DNA from: Lachnospiraceae bacterium
GTDB taxonomy: Bacteria; Bacillota; Clostridia; Lachnospirales; Lachnospiraceae
Assembly: GCA_017431515.1 (NCBI GenBank)
Contig: JAFRKV010000062.1
Location: 94,578 to 158,577, forward strand
Direction: 5' to 3'
DNA: 64,000 nucleotides
Shown: piece by piece, positions 43,935 through 52,407 of the stretch
Layout: each line of letters starts with the position of its first letter
Numbering within the stretch: position 1 is the stretch's first letter
Notes under the pieces: model-generated
Databases searched by the model: none
Seen by the model: the letters and a program-made list of their open reading frames with translations, nothing else
What the model was told of the DNA's origin: nothing
Translations under genes and position numbers: made by a program

Positions 43935-46112
43935 ATGAAAAAGATGAAGAAACCTTCCAAAATCTTTCCAACAGGACTGGCCGGAAAACTGATCCGGTTT
44001 GTGATCTTTTTTGTACTGGGGCTGGGACTCACATTCCTCATCATTACCCATGTGCAGATGAATCTGCTCAGCAAGATGGTGGAGCAGGAGGAAGAAAAGC
44101 AGGCGGATCTGGTACAGCAGAAATCCGAGGAGTCCATATCCAGGCTGGCGCAGGAAAGCCTTTATGAGATGATCGTCTGGGCTGCGGACAAGACAGATGA
44201 TGAATTCTGGATTCTGCAGCATGATATTCTGACCCTTCGGCAGCAGGCGGAAGATGTGCTCCGTCATCCGGACCGTTACGAGACCCTGACGGTGGAACCG
44301 CCAAAAGAAGAGAATACCGGGAGATACGTTCTGCAAATGGGCTGCCCCGGGTCTTTCGATGAGATCTCTCCGGAAACGATGGAGACCCTGGGGAAACTGG
44401 CCAACTTAAGTCCCATGATGGCAGAGATGGAGCGCGGGAACACAGGATTTACGGTGGACAACGTCATCGCCACCCCAGACGGGGTTAGCATGAGCATGGA
44501 TAATCTTTCCGGCTGGAAGCTGGATGAGAATGGGGATGTCATCCCCTATGATGCCAGGGAGTATCTTTGGTTTCAGGATGCGGTCAGAGAAAATACCGTT
44601 GTTTTTTCCGTCACACCCAGTCAGTACGATCATGTCAACGAGGTCATTTGCAGTGTGCCCATTTTTATCGACGGGGAGCTTGCGGTGGTCCTGGAAGTAT
44701 CCTCCCGCATCGATATTCTGGAGCGCAAGCTGGCGGAGCGGAATATCGGACAGAACGGTTTTTCCATCCTGGTTTCTGACAACGGGCAGCTGGTCTGTTC
44801 TCTCAGGACAGATGGGGAACTGAAAATGAGAGAGGATGTGACGGAGGATATCCGTCCCCAAATCAACGACAATCTGGCAGAGGTCATCAATAAAGGTTTG
44901 TCCGGTGAAACAGGAGTGACCCTGACGGAGGTGGACGGCGTTCTCTATCATGTCGGGTATGCACCAATCGATACCACCGGCTGGACGCAACTTGCCTTTA
45001 TCTCCGAGAAAGAACTTCACGCTCCTGGGAAGGAACTGGTCAATGACATGGAGGCGTCCACCGGCAATCTGATCCGGATGTTGCGAAATGTGTTCAATCA
45101 ATCCGCCGTTGTGAGGGCTCTTGTGCTGGGCATCGTGGTCATCATTTCCGTTGTGGGGGTCAGCTTCCTTACGAAGCGCAGAGTGGCGCCCATCAAGCAC
45201 ATGACGAAAAAGGTGCAGTCCTTTACGGGGGAGGACATGACCTTTGAAATGGAGCCGATCTATGAAACCGGAGACGAGATCGAGACGCTGGCGAGAGCCT
45301 TTGAACATCAATCCAGAGAACTGAAAAAATATGTGGAGGAAAATATCCGGATCTCTGCGGAAAAAGAGAGAATCGGCGCAGAGTTGAACGTGGCCACCAA
45401 GATTCAGGAGGACATGCTGCCTAACATTTTCCCGATCTTCCCGGACCGGAAGGAGTTTGAACTCTATGCCTCCATGAATCCCGCCAAAGAAGTGGGTGGC
45501 GATTTCTATGATATGTTTTTGATCGATGAAGATCATCTGTGCATGGTGGTGGGTGATGTCTCCGGAAAGGGGGTGCCTGCGGCGCTGTTCATGGTGATTT
45601 CCAAGACGATGCTCAAAAACCGGGCACAGGCAGGAGGCAAGCCCTCAGAGATTCTGTTCGATGTCAACAACAGCCTGTGTGAGGGCAATAAGGAAAAGAT
45701 GTTCGTGACGGTATGGCTGGGGATTCTCACCATTTCCACAGGAGAGCTGGTGGAGGCCAGTGCGGGGCATGAATATCCAGCTGTCTGCCGTGCGGACGGT
45801 GACTATGAATTGTTCGAGGATAAGCACGGATTTGTCCTGGGCGGCATGAAGCGCATGCGCTATCGGGATAATGAATTGGTGCTGAAGAAGGGCGATACGC
45901 TGTTTATCTATACGGATGGGCTGCCGGAAGCGACCAATGGGGATGGAAAGCGGCTTGAAGAGAACAGGATGCTGGAGGCGCTGAATGCGCATAAAGAGGA
46001 AAAGGCGGAGCAGATCTTAAACAGCATTGCGGACGAAGTGAACCGGTTTGTAGGAGACGCGCCGCAGTTCGATGATCTGACCATGCTGGTCATCAAGTAT
46101 CACGGGGCATAA
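43935..46112 (+). CDS. SpoIIE-type receptor phosphatase (dCache-HAMP-PP2C), paralog 2
   Basis: The 725-residue product has the same layout as the preceding gene and begins only 16 bases after it. The HAMP-to-PP2C half is almost identical between the two, including ENIRISAEKERIGAELNVA and the catalytic motifs, whereas the sensor and second membrane helix have diverged (RALVLGIVVIISVVGVSFL here). The start ATG at 43935 is chosen behind AAAGGAAAGAG; an ATG at 43908 overlaps the previous gene's end. The two receptors probably feed one output from two signals. Confidence 0.86.
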   Translation: MKKMKKPSKIFPTGLAGKLIRFVIFFVLGLGLTFLIITHVQMNLLSKMVEQEEEKQADLVQQKSEESISRLAQESLYEMIVWAADKTDDEFWILQHDILTLRQQAEDVLRHPDRYETLTVEPPKEENTGRYVLQMGCPGSFDEISPETMETLGKLANLSPMMAEMERGNTGFTVDNVIATPDGVSMSMDNLSGWKLDENGDVIPYDAREYLWFQDAVRENTVVFSVTPSQYDHVNEVICSVPIFIDGELAVVLEVSSRIDILERKLAERNIGQNGFSILVSDNGQLVCSLRTDGELKMREDVTEDIRPQINDNLAEVINKGLSGETGVTLTEVDGVLYHVGYAPIDTTGWTQLAFISEKELHAPGKELVNDMEASTGNLIRMLRNVFNQSAVVRALVLGIVVIISVVGVSFLTKRRVAPIKHMTKKVQSFTGEDMTFEMEPIYETGDEIETLARAFEHQSRELKKYVEENIRISAEKERIGAELNVATKIQEDMLPNIFPIFPDRKEFELYASMNPAKEVGGDFYDMFLIDEDHLCMVVGDVSGKGVPAALFMVISKTMLKNRAQAGGKPSEILFDVNNSLCEGNKEKMFVTVWLGILTISTGELVEASAGHEYPAVCRADGDYELFEDKHGFVLGGMKRMRYRDNELVLKKGDTLFIYTDGLPEATNGDGKRLEENRMLEALNAHKEEKAEQILNSIADEVNRFVGDAPQFDDLTMLVIKYHGA

Positions 46113-46128
46113 GAAAAACGGAGAGCGG

Positions 46129-46554
46129 ATGAAGGCATTAACGGTAGAAGCAGAACGAGAGAATATGCAAAAGGTGCAGGATTTTGTGAAGGAGGAACTG
46201 GAACAGGATCCGGAGGTCAGTCGCACAGAGCTGTTAAAGATCCACATGGTCATTGATGAGATTTTCGGGAATATCGTTTCTTACGCCTATGAGGACGGTG
46301 CAGGGGACGTGGTGATCATGGTGGATTACGATAAGGCGCAGGGGATGGTTTCCCTTTCGTTTACGGATGAAGGCAAGCCGTACAATCCTTTGCTGAAAGA
46401 GGATCCGGACGTGACCCTTTCCGCAAAGGAGCGCAGCGCCGGAGGCTTAGGGATCTTTATGGTCAAAAATACCATGGATGAGATTGATTATGAAAACAAG
46501 GACGGCAAGAACATATTAACCATGAAAAAAAAGATAGGAGGCTCGTATGCTTAA
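46129..46554 (+). CDS. RsbW-like serine kinase / anti-sigma-type ATPase
   Basis: The 141-residue protein is a free-standing GHKL domain: N-box with IDEIFGNIVSYAYE, G1 SFTDEGKPYNP, and G2 GGLGIFMVKNT. Residues from DPDVTLSAKERSAGG onward match the C-terminal half of the FtsE fusion at 7810-9015 closely, so the two kinases are paralogs. It lies between the SpoIIE phosphatases and the STAS gene, which it overlaps by 8 bases. The classic order implies phosphorylation of the STAS protein and reversal by the phosphatases. No sigma factor gene is near, so the regulated output is unknown. Confidence 0.88.
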   Translation: MKALTVEAERENMQKVQDFVKEELEQDPEVSRTELLKIHMVIDEIFGNIVSYAYEDGAGDVVIMVDYDKAQGMVSLSFTDEGKPYNPLLKEDPDVTLSAKERSAGGLGIFMVKNTMDEIDYENKDGKNILTMKKKIGGSYA

Positions 46555-46849
46555 CGTCACAACAGAAGTATCAGGAGAAACGATCATCATCTCTTTGGAG
46601 GGGCTATTGGATTCCCAGACGACCCCGCAGCTGGAAGCGGTACTGGAGGAAAACCTCGGCAAGTTCAACAGTGTCCAGTTTGATTTCGCAAATCTGGAAT
46701 ACCTGACGAGCGCAGGACTGCGGGCCATCCTTGTGGCAAGACAGGAGATGGATGACAAGAACGGCGTGATGACGGTGAAAAACATCCCGGAGGATATCAT
46801 GAAAATTTTTGAAATGACCGGCTTTGCGGATGTGTTGGAGATCGAATAA
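46547..46849 (+). CDS. STAS-domain anti-anti-sigma-like protein
   Basis: The 100-residue single STAS domain has the phospho-site region YLTSAGLRAILVAR near residue 55, with a serine in the conserved position. ATAGGAGG precedes the ATG. It overlaps the kinase gene and ends the partner-switching cassette. It is more similar in layout to the STAS proteins at 7514 and 61192 than to sulphate-transporter STAS domains. Its target when unphosphorylated is expected to be the kinase at 46129 or the kinase domain of the FtsE fusion. Confidence 0.88.
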   Translation: MLNVTTEVSGETIIISLEGLLDSQTTPQLEAVLEENLGKFNSVQFDFANLEYLTSAGLRAILVARQEMDDKNGVMTVKNIPEDIMKIFEMTGFADVLEIE

Positions 46850-46876
46850 AAACAGGTCACAAATGCGGAGAATATG

Positions 46877-46906
46877 CACCGGAATCACTGCCATATCCCT
46901 CCGGTG
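46877..46906. repeat. Inverted repeat after the partner-switching cassette
   Basis: CACCGGA (46877-46883) and TCCGGTG (46900-46906) form a perfect 7-bp stem with a 16-base loop in the gap after the STAS gene. There is no T-run, so it is at best a weak terminator or an operator. The rest of this 115-base gap is AT-rich, with a TATAAA-like segment but no good -35. Confidence 0.45.
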
Positions 46907-46964
46907 ATCGTATAAACTATTAATCATAGAAAAGCAACGCATTTCAAGTAAGGAGGGAAAAGTT

Positions 46965-49853
46965 ATGGACGATACAAAGTTATTCTTTAGAGAAATGAAC
47001 AATAACCTGATCCATCAGGACATGAGTGATGAGGATAGGAGGCAGAAAAACCTCAGAGACATCACTGATACGAAGATGCAAACCATGGAGCAGTTCCGGC
47101 AGAATGAACTCAGTTTACGCAGGGAAGAGGAACAGGGGTTTGCTGTCGTGGACCAGGTGAAGAATGAGTTCTATTCGATGGATCGGGTGCAAAGTAATGT
47201 GCTCATCATTAAAGAACTCATAGATAACGCCAATTCCCTTCGTCTTTCCCCGGCAACGATGGAAGATCTGGACATTCGGCGTAACCGGCTCAAAGACTTT
47301 GAACTTCTGAACGCCCGGACAAAAAGTGACAGTAAAGAAATGAGACTGCTAAAAGAGGAAATCCGTAATTATGACCTGGCGCTGTCATATTTGCCCAACA
47401 ATAATGAGACTCTTACAGCATATTGCAAGATGATGGAGGAGAAATGCGACGATGTCATTAAGCGCTGCGACGACTATCTGAAAAGAGGAAAGTCCGCAAA
47501 ATTCTGGAAAAGCAACCGCAATGACCGCTATCATTTGGTCGAGGAGGCAAGGGCGCGTTATGTGAACGAAAGGGAGAAAATCGACAGGCTTTCCGTATTA
47601 GCAAAAGCCGGGTCTGCCGAAAGCTTTTTAGAAGAGGGCGACTCCATGATGGATTTGCTGAATATTGAAGCAATCGCTGATCGTATGACAAGGCGTAAGG
47701 CGGAAGAACAGCAGCGAAAGGAGAGGGAGGAGGCACGACGCAAAGAGCAGGAGAGGAAGGCGGAAAAAAGACGCAAAAAAGATATCAACGATGGTATGAA
47801 ACAGGCAAAGGCTGTCAACGATTTATTTGCGAACGAAGAGAAGCAGGAGGAAGAGGAACCGGAGCAGCTTGTAAAAGATTTGTTCGTTGGCGTTGAAGAT
47901 CAGCAGCAGAACGAGCAGCAGGAGGAGCAGCAGAACGAGCAGCAGGAGAACGAGCATCAGGAACAGCAGCAGAATCAACAAAAAGAACAGCATGTAGAGC
48001 AACAGCAGCAGGAGCAGCAACAGCAACAACAGCAGAAAGAATTATATGGCAAGAAGGAGTTGGACGAGCTGGAGAAGCAGGTGGAAACGCCTGAGTTGAA
48101 GGAAGTCAAAACTGCGATTACAGAAATCCAAACGAAGATGGCACAGCCTATGCCCAAGGTCGCCGCAACAGGAAATCAAGCGGCTGATCAGAAAGCGGAA
48201 CGTCGCGCACGCAAGCAGAAAGTGGATAAATTCTGCGCGGAAATGATCAAATCCTTTAATAAATTGAATACGAGAATAAAGAATTGCCTGAAAAAGGAAA
48301 ACAGTGAGGCATTAAAGCGTGTTCTGACGCATCTTCAGGAATATACGAAAAATGATCTTACCCTGTTCAAGGATAGGGTGGTGTCCTACCGCGCCTGGCT
48401 CGGAGAGAAGCCAGAGGAAGCCGAGAAAGAACATACCTGGCGTGATGCATGGCAATATGTGCGTGCCGTTGATTATGATCTGAGTGACAAGAACCGGTAT
48501 GAAACCCAAAAAAGAGGGGCGGGCGCTTCGGTTATTACGGAGATTAAGGATAAGGAGAAGAACCAAACGGTATATTTTCGCCAGAATGAGAAAGTAGGAG
48601 AAGAAAACGCGGATACATTTGTCACGAACTTCTTGGAGTCCATAGATGGAGACATCAAATGTGAGGCTGACGTGAAGGATAACGTGAAAAAGGAACTCGA
48701 AAAGTTGTTTCTGTCATTATATACTGACAACGTGAGGGCCGATGAGAATATCGCGTCTAGACTGGTAAAAGATTTAGATCCTTATCGAAAAAGTGACGAC
48801 CATTTGAAAAGTATACAAGCGTTCATCAAAACGGACATATGCACGCAGGAGTTCGCAGAGAAGTTTAATGAAGCATCTGATGCAGTCAAAATGGAGATGG
48901 GAAAAGCACTTCATTTATTTGCGAAAAGGTGTTTTCAGTGGAGTTTTGCCACGCATACTGCAAAAGTCGATAATAAGGAAAGCCTCACAAATCGAAATGT
49001 AGCGACAAGCAGACTTGCTGCAGTGCTTGGGATTAGTTCCATGGTCAGTGACTCCAGAACAGCAGTTGTCCAACAGGATCAAACACAAATGATGGGAAAT
49101 GTGATGGAGGGATCGAGAGGGAAGGAGATAGAAAAGGTGGAGGGTGATTGGGAATACTCCAACAAGGCGATAGCACAATCCTTTACATTGCAGGTTTTTG
49201 ATTTTCTCTGTGGACAGATTGACAGGCATTTTAGAAATTTCCATGTGATCACAAAGGAAAAGGATGGGAAACAGGTGGTTAACAGTATTAAAGCCATCGA
49301 TAACGACATGGCATTTGGAGGGATTGAGGTTGATGAGAAGTTGTATAATGGCTATCAAAATATATGTCCGCTTACAGAGTGTCATATTCGATCAATGCCA
49401 GTCGATGTGATTAACAATCTCCTTACATTGGATAAAACAGCACTACAGGAGTTGCTTGGTGATTTGATTGATCCGTATTATGTAGACGTTCTTGCAGATC
49501 GTTTGAATTTTATCCAGAATGCCATTGGAGCGGTTGCCGGCGATGATCATTCCGGACTTACGATTAAAGCGGATGGAAAAGCTGTATATGAGAACGAGGA
49601 AGCAGATGATGAATTACGTATGTTGAAGGCTGTTAAGGAGTTCATGAACGGTGGCTATCTCAAACGATTTGATGGCGAATCTATGGATACTATGGATCGG
49701 TTTGATTATAACGGTGACTTTGAAAAAAGATATATTTCCTTGATCGAGTGGACTCACCTTACGGAAGACCAGCTTAATGAGAAGATTGCGGCGAGGGAAG
49801 CGCAACTGAAAAATGGGGGAAATCAGCAGCAAGGAGGTAATCAGCAGGCATGA
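46965..49853 (+). CDS. Putative effector with PI3/4-kinase-like catalytic core
   Basis: The 962-residue protein has a helical N-terminal half with a K/E/R-rich coiled coil (about residues 235-275), a polyglutamine/glutamate tract (about 313-357), and a C-terminal kinase-like domain. Key points are a glycine-rich strand RGAGASVITEIKD near residue 512, the catalytic-loop motif GQIDRHFRNFHV (D753, H755, N758) and a metal-binding motif IKAIDNDMAFGG (D779, D781). The D-R-H-x-x-N order is that of PI3/4 kinases and Fam20-type secreted kinases, and differs from ordinary protein kinases. No signal peptide is seen. The DNA becomes richer in A and T in the 3' half. AAGGAGGGAAAAG precedes the ATG. It overlaps the GNAT-like gene by 4 bases. 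Confidence 0.68.
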   Translation: MDDTKLFFREMNNNLIHQDMSDEDRRQKNLRDITDTKMQTMEQFRQNELSLRREEEQGFAVVDQVKNEFYSMDRVQSNVLIIKELIDNANSLRLSPATMEDLDIRRNRLKDFELLNARTKSDSKEMRLLKEEIRNYDLALSYLPNNNETLTAYCKMMEEKCDDVIKRCDDYLKRGKSAKFWKSNRNDRYHLVEEARARYVNEREKIDRLSVLAKAGSAESFLEEGDSMMDLLNIEAIADRMTRRKAEEQQRKEREEARRKEQERKAEKRRKKDINDGMKQAKAVNDLFANEEKQEEEEPEQLVKDLFVGVEDQQQNEQQEEQQNEQQENEHQEQQQNQQKEQHVEQQQQEQQQQQQQKELYGKKELDELEKQVETPELKEVKTAITEIQTKMAQPMPKVAATGNQAADQKAERRARKQKVDKFCAEMIKSFNKLNTRIKNCLKKENSEALKRVLTHLQEYTKNDLTLFKDRVVSYRAWLGEKPEEAEKEHTWRDAWQYVRAVDYDLSDKNRYETQKRGAGASVITEIKDKEKNQTVYFRQNEKVGEENADTFVTNFLESIDGDIKCEADVKDNVKKELEKLFLSLYTDNVRADENIASRLVKDLDPYRKSDDHLKSIQAFIKTDICTQEFAEKFNEASDAVKMEMGKALHLFAKRCFQWSFATHTAKVDNKESLTNRNVATSRLAAVLGISSMVSDSRTAVVQQDQTQMMGNVMEGSRGKEIEKVEGDWEYSNKAIAQSFTLQVFDFLCGQIDRHFRNFHVITKEKDGKQVVNSIKAIDNDMAFGGIEVDEKLYNGYQNICPLTECHIRSMPVDVINNLLTLDKTALQELLGDLIDPYYVDVLADRLNFIQNAIGAVAGDDHSGLTIKADGKAVYENEEADDELRMLKAVKEFMNGGYLKRFDGESMDTMDRFDYNGDFEKRYISLIEWTHLTEDQLNEKIAAREAQLKNGGNQQQGGNQQA
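47901..48036 (+). repeat. CAG/CAA tract encoding polyglutamine
   Basis: A run of mostly CAG/CAA codons mixed with GAG/GAA and AAC encodes about 45 residues of Q, E and N, ending in a stretch of seven glutamines. It is irregular enough to be selected for composition, but it could change length by slippage. It separates the helical N-terminus from the kinase-like half. Confidence 0.85.
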
Positions 49854-50749
49854 AAAGAATCGCATTGAATGAAGAGATATTGGACGCATTTTTGCCCATG
49901 GATTTCTATGAGAGGGCGGTCAGGCTAGCCATGCCGCACAGTTTTGCCCTGGGTGTGACGATGGAAGACGGGGAGGACGATGACCCTGCCGGCATGATCG
50001 TTTGCACGGAAGATGAGGATCGTCTGGTGATCGAATGGCTTTATGTCATGCCGGAATACCGCGGCGACGGGATCGGAAGCGAGCTGTTGTACCTGGCGTT
50101 TCTGGAGGGGGAAGGACGAGGCTTTGTGGATGGGGCGGCCAGAGTTTCGGAGGAATATGAGACGAATGACTATGGCTGGAATCCCAAAAGCTTTTTTGAT
50201 AACGATGTGTTTTCCGGCAAGGAAGAGGGCGAATGCGTGTGGCGGATCTCTTTTCAGGAATTGGAAAAGCTGCTGGTAAAGGATGAGAAGAAAAATGAGT
50301 CTTCCGCAAAAAATGTGACCAAACTGTCCAAGATCAAAGTCCGGGATCTGCAAACGGTGGCAGAGGCGCTTGCAGACCGATTCGACGGGAAAATGTCCAT
50401 GCCGGTGATAGAGGCGCTTCGCCTGGCAAATCCGGAAATGAGCTTTCTGTTGAAGAAGGGAAATGATTACGCAGGCGTGCTCCTTGTCCGGAAAGTGGGA
50501 CAGATCTGGTATCCATACGAATTGTGTGCATTGGATGAGGAAGCGGCGGAGATCCTTGTCCGCGCAGCGCTTTATTTCAGCGAAGATGTCTGTCTCCCCA
50601 AGGATGAGATCGAGATCGCCGTCAGGACGGTTTCCACGAAGAGGCTGCTCCAAAAGATCGAGCTGCCGGGGAAGGTATACGGGGTGACGTATTATCTCTG
50701 CAAGATGAAGGATTTTACGAAAAGAAAGGCAGAGCTGGCAGATCTTTAA
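49850..50749 (+). CDS. Tandem GNAT-like protein
   Basis: The 299-residue product starts with a recognisable GNAT half: VIEWLYVMPEYRGDGIGSELL, whose R-G-D-G-I-G-S matches the acetyl-CoA-binding motif A well. The second half repeats the strand pattern without a clear cofactor loop (DYAGVLLVRKVGQIWYPYEL). Its ATG overlaps the stop of the kinase-like gene (ATGA), so the two proteins are made together. It belongs to the same two-part family as the proteins at 23141, 30975 and 50762. The first half may be catalytically competent; the target could be the coupled large protein. Confidence 0.7.
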   Translation: MKRIALNEEILDAFLPMDFYERAVRLAMPHSFALGVTMEDGEDDDPAGMIVCTEDEDRLVIEWLYVMPEYRGDGIGSELLYLAFLEGEGRGFVDGAARVSEEYETNDYGWNPKSFFDNDVFSGKEEGECVWRISFQELEKLLVKDEKKNESSAKNVTKLSKIKVRDLQTVAEALADRFDGKMSMPVIEALRLANPEMSFLLKKGNDYAGVLLVRKVGQIWYPYELCALDEEAAEILVRAALYFSEDVCLPKDEIEIAVRTVSTKRLLQKIELPGKVYGVTYYLCKMKDFTKRKAELADL

Positions 50750-50761
50750 GGGGAAAGCGAA

Positions 50762-51616
50762 ATGACCATCGTAGAGTTGAATGAGGAGAATGTCCGGGAA
50801 TATGCGTCCGACATCACGGAAGATGTGGCGGAAAACATCGGACGTGAGTTTTTTCGCGGCATCATTGCTGCAGCAGATGACGGGAAGGACATGGCAGCAG
50901 GGATCATCTGGCAGTATAAAAACCTGGAGGATGAGAAACAGGATACGGAGAGCGTGATCGAATGGATCAGGATCAAGGATGCGAACGCGGCGGAAGCATT
51001 GTTTGCAGCCTATTCCGAAAGCATTGCGAAGGAAGGGGCGCTAACATCCCGTGTCGTGATTCCCGTGAAAGACAGCAAAACGGAAGTGCAGGCATTGAAG
51101 GACGCCGGATTCCGGATCAGGCTGACGGAGGGGGACAATATCATTGTTTCTCTGTCGGAACTTTCCGAGCTTGCCGTGATGAAAAGCCGCAAAGTGCCGG
51201 ACTATATCTATCCCCTTAATACGCTGGTGCTGCGGCGCTTTCGAAGGGGTGTGGAGCAATGCATCTCCATCGGACAAAAGGGGCTTTGCGAGGATCTTGC
51301 CTCTTTGCCCATGACCTGGTTTGACCCGGATATTTCTTTTTACGCGGAAAAGGATGGCAAGTTCTGCGGCTTTTTACTGTTCCATGTGCTGCCTTCCGGA
51401 ATGATATGCATCCAGCTGATGACCGGCATCGGCAAAGACTTTCAGCAGACGATCCTCGGGATGATCCGGAAGTTCATCATCACCATGGAGGAACACTACC
51501 CGCCGGATACGAAGATCCAGATGAACCGCCGAAACCAGGCATCCCTGCAGCTGGCGGAGAAGCTTTTGCCAAGAGGATTCGGCATCCCGGTCTATACAGG
51601 AAGCAGGGGGGAGTAG
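50762..51616 (+). CDS. Tandem GNAT-like protein, degenerate cofactor site
   Basis: The 284-residue protein follows the previous GNAT-like gene after 12 bases and has the same overall plan. Its first half reads VIEWIRIKDANAAEALFAAY, aligning with the neighbour's WLYVMPEYRGDGIGS but without the glycine loop, so acetyl-CoA binding there is unlikely. The second half (CGFLLFHVLPSGMICIQL) keeps the strand pattern. AAGGGGAAAGCG precedes the ATG. It is probably a non-catalytic partner or structural paralog of the enzyme-like neighbour. Confidence 0.6.
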   Translation: MTIVELNEENVREYASDITEDVAENIGREFFRGIIAAADDGKDMAAGIIWQYKNLEDEKQDTESVIEWIRIKDANAAEALFAAYSESIAKEGALTSRVVIPVKDSKTEVQALKDAGFRIRLTEGDNIIVSLSELSELAVMKSRKVPDYIYPLNTLVLRRFRRGVEQCISIGQKGLCEDLASLPMTWFDPDISFYAEKDGKFCGFLLFHVLPSGMICIQLMTGIGKDFQQTILGMIRKFIITMEEHYPPDTKIQMNRRNQASLQLAEKLLPRGFGIPVYTGSRGE

Positions 51617-51623
51617 TTTTGAA

Positions 51624-52211
51624 ATGAAAAAAGCAAAAGGGCGTTTCTGTTTATTGCACCGTATTTCGTGGTGTATCTGATCTTTTCGGCGGCGCCGATC
51701 GTAATCTCATTATACAAATCATTGTTTGAGAATTATTGGAAAGGACTGGTGGAAGTAGGTCCTTTCTTTTGTGGTTTGGAAAACTATGTCAAGCTGCTGA
51801 CCGACAAGAGCATCTACACCTATCTGTCCAATACAGCCATCATGTGGATCCTGGGTTTTGCGCCGCAGCTGATTTTGTCTATCATTCTTGCAGCCTGGTT
51901 TTCCGATCACAGGCTGGGACTGAATGGGATTCGGTTTTTCAAGACCGTGATCTATTTTCCGAATCTGATCATCGCGGCCTCTTTTGCGTCGTTATTTTTC
52001 TCCTTCTTTGCCAACAGCGGCCCGGTCAATACACTTCTGATGAATCTGAGGATTCTGAATGAGCCATTCTCTTTTTTCTCAAATACCTGGTCCACAAGGA
52101 CTCTGGTCGCCTTCATGAATTGCACCATGTGGTTCGGCAATCCTCTCCCTGATCGTATTTTGGGTGAACTACAGGACAGAAGAGAAGAGAGGAGGGAACC
52201 GGAATGCGTAA
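51624..52211 (+). pseudogene. Decayed sugar ABC transporter permease (MalF/UgpA-like)
   Basis: The reading begins ATGAAAAAAGC, but the permease frame (APYFVVYLIFSAAPIVISLY) is one base out, which points to a lost A in the run of six. The good part runs through VGPFFCGLENYVKLL and LVAFMNCTMWFGN, then at about 52140 the frame changes and continues with ILSLIVFWVNYRTEE, which is the normal end of this family. About half of the protein, including the transporter's cytoplasmic EAA loop, is gone. It therefore cannot work. No solute-binding protein or ATPase gene for it is near. Confidence 0.78.
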
Positions 52212-52320
52212 AATCGTAAGAAAGATCATCGCCTTTTCCATCCTGCCATCCGTCCTGATCTATCTGTTTTTATCCAGACTGATCATCAGCGGCATTACCA
52301 GCGGGGGAATAAAGGGCTGA
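52204..52320 (+). pseudogene. Internally deleted second sugar permease (MalG-like)
   Basis: A 38-codon frame reads as the N-terminus of a MalG-type permease (MRKIVRKIIAFSIL) joined directly to the usual C-terminus (PSVLIYLFLSRLIISGITSG, then GIKG). The middle of the gene has been removed in frame. It overlaps the end of the preceding remnant, as the intact gene pair would. Confidence 0.75.
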
Positions 52321-52338
52321 CAGCGGGGCGGATCTTTC

Positions 52339-52367
52339 TTGAAAACACAGCGGCCAGAATGTATAAT
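52339..52367 (+). promoter_or_regulatory. Strong sigma-A-type promoter for the GH3/ATP-grasp operon
   Basis: TTGAAA (52339-52344) and TATAAT (52362-52367) are spaced by exactly 17 bases. Transcription should start near 52374 and give a short leader to the ribosome site GAGAGGAGGACAG before the ATG at 52408. It lies immediately after the permease remnants, so the following operon has its own control. No operator repeat is seen. Confidence 0.78.
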
Positions 52368-52407
52368 AGTAATGATTGTATTCCGATTGCAGACGAGAGG
52401 AGGACAG

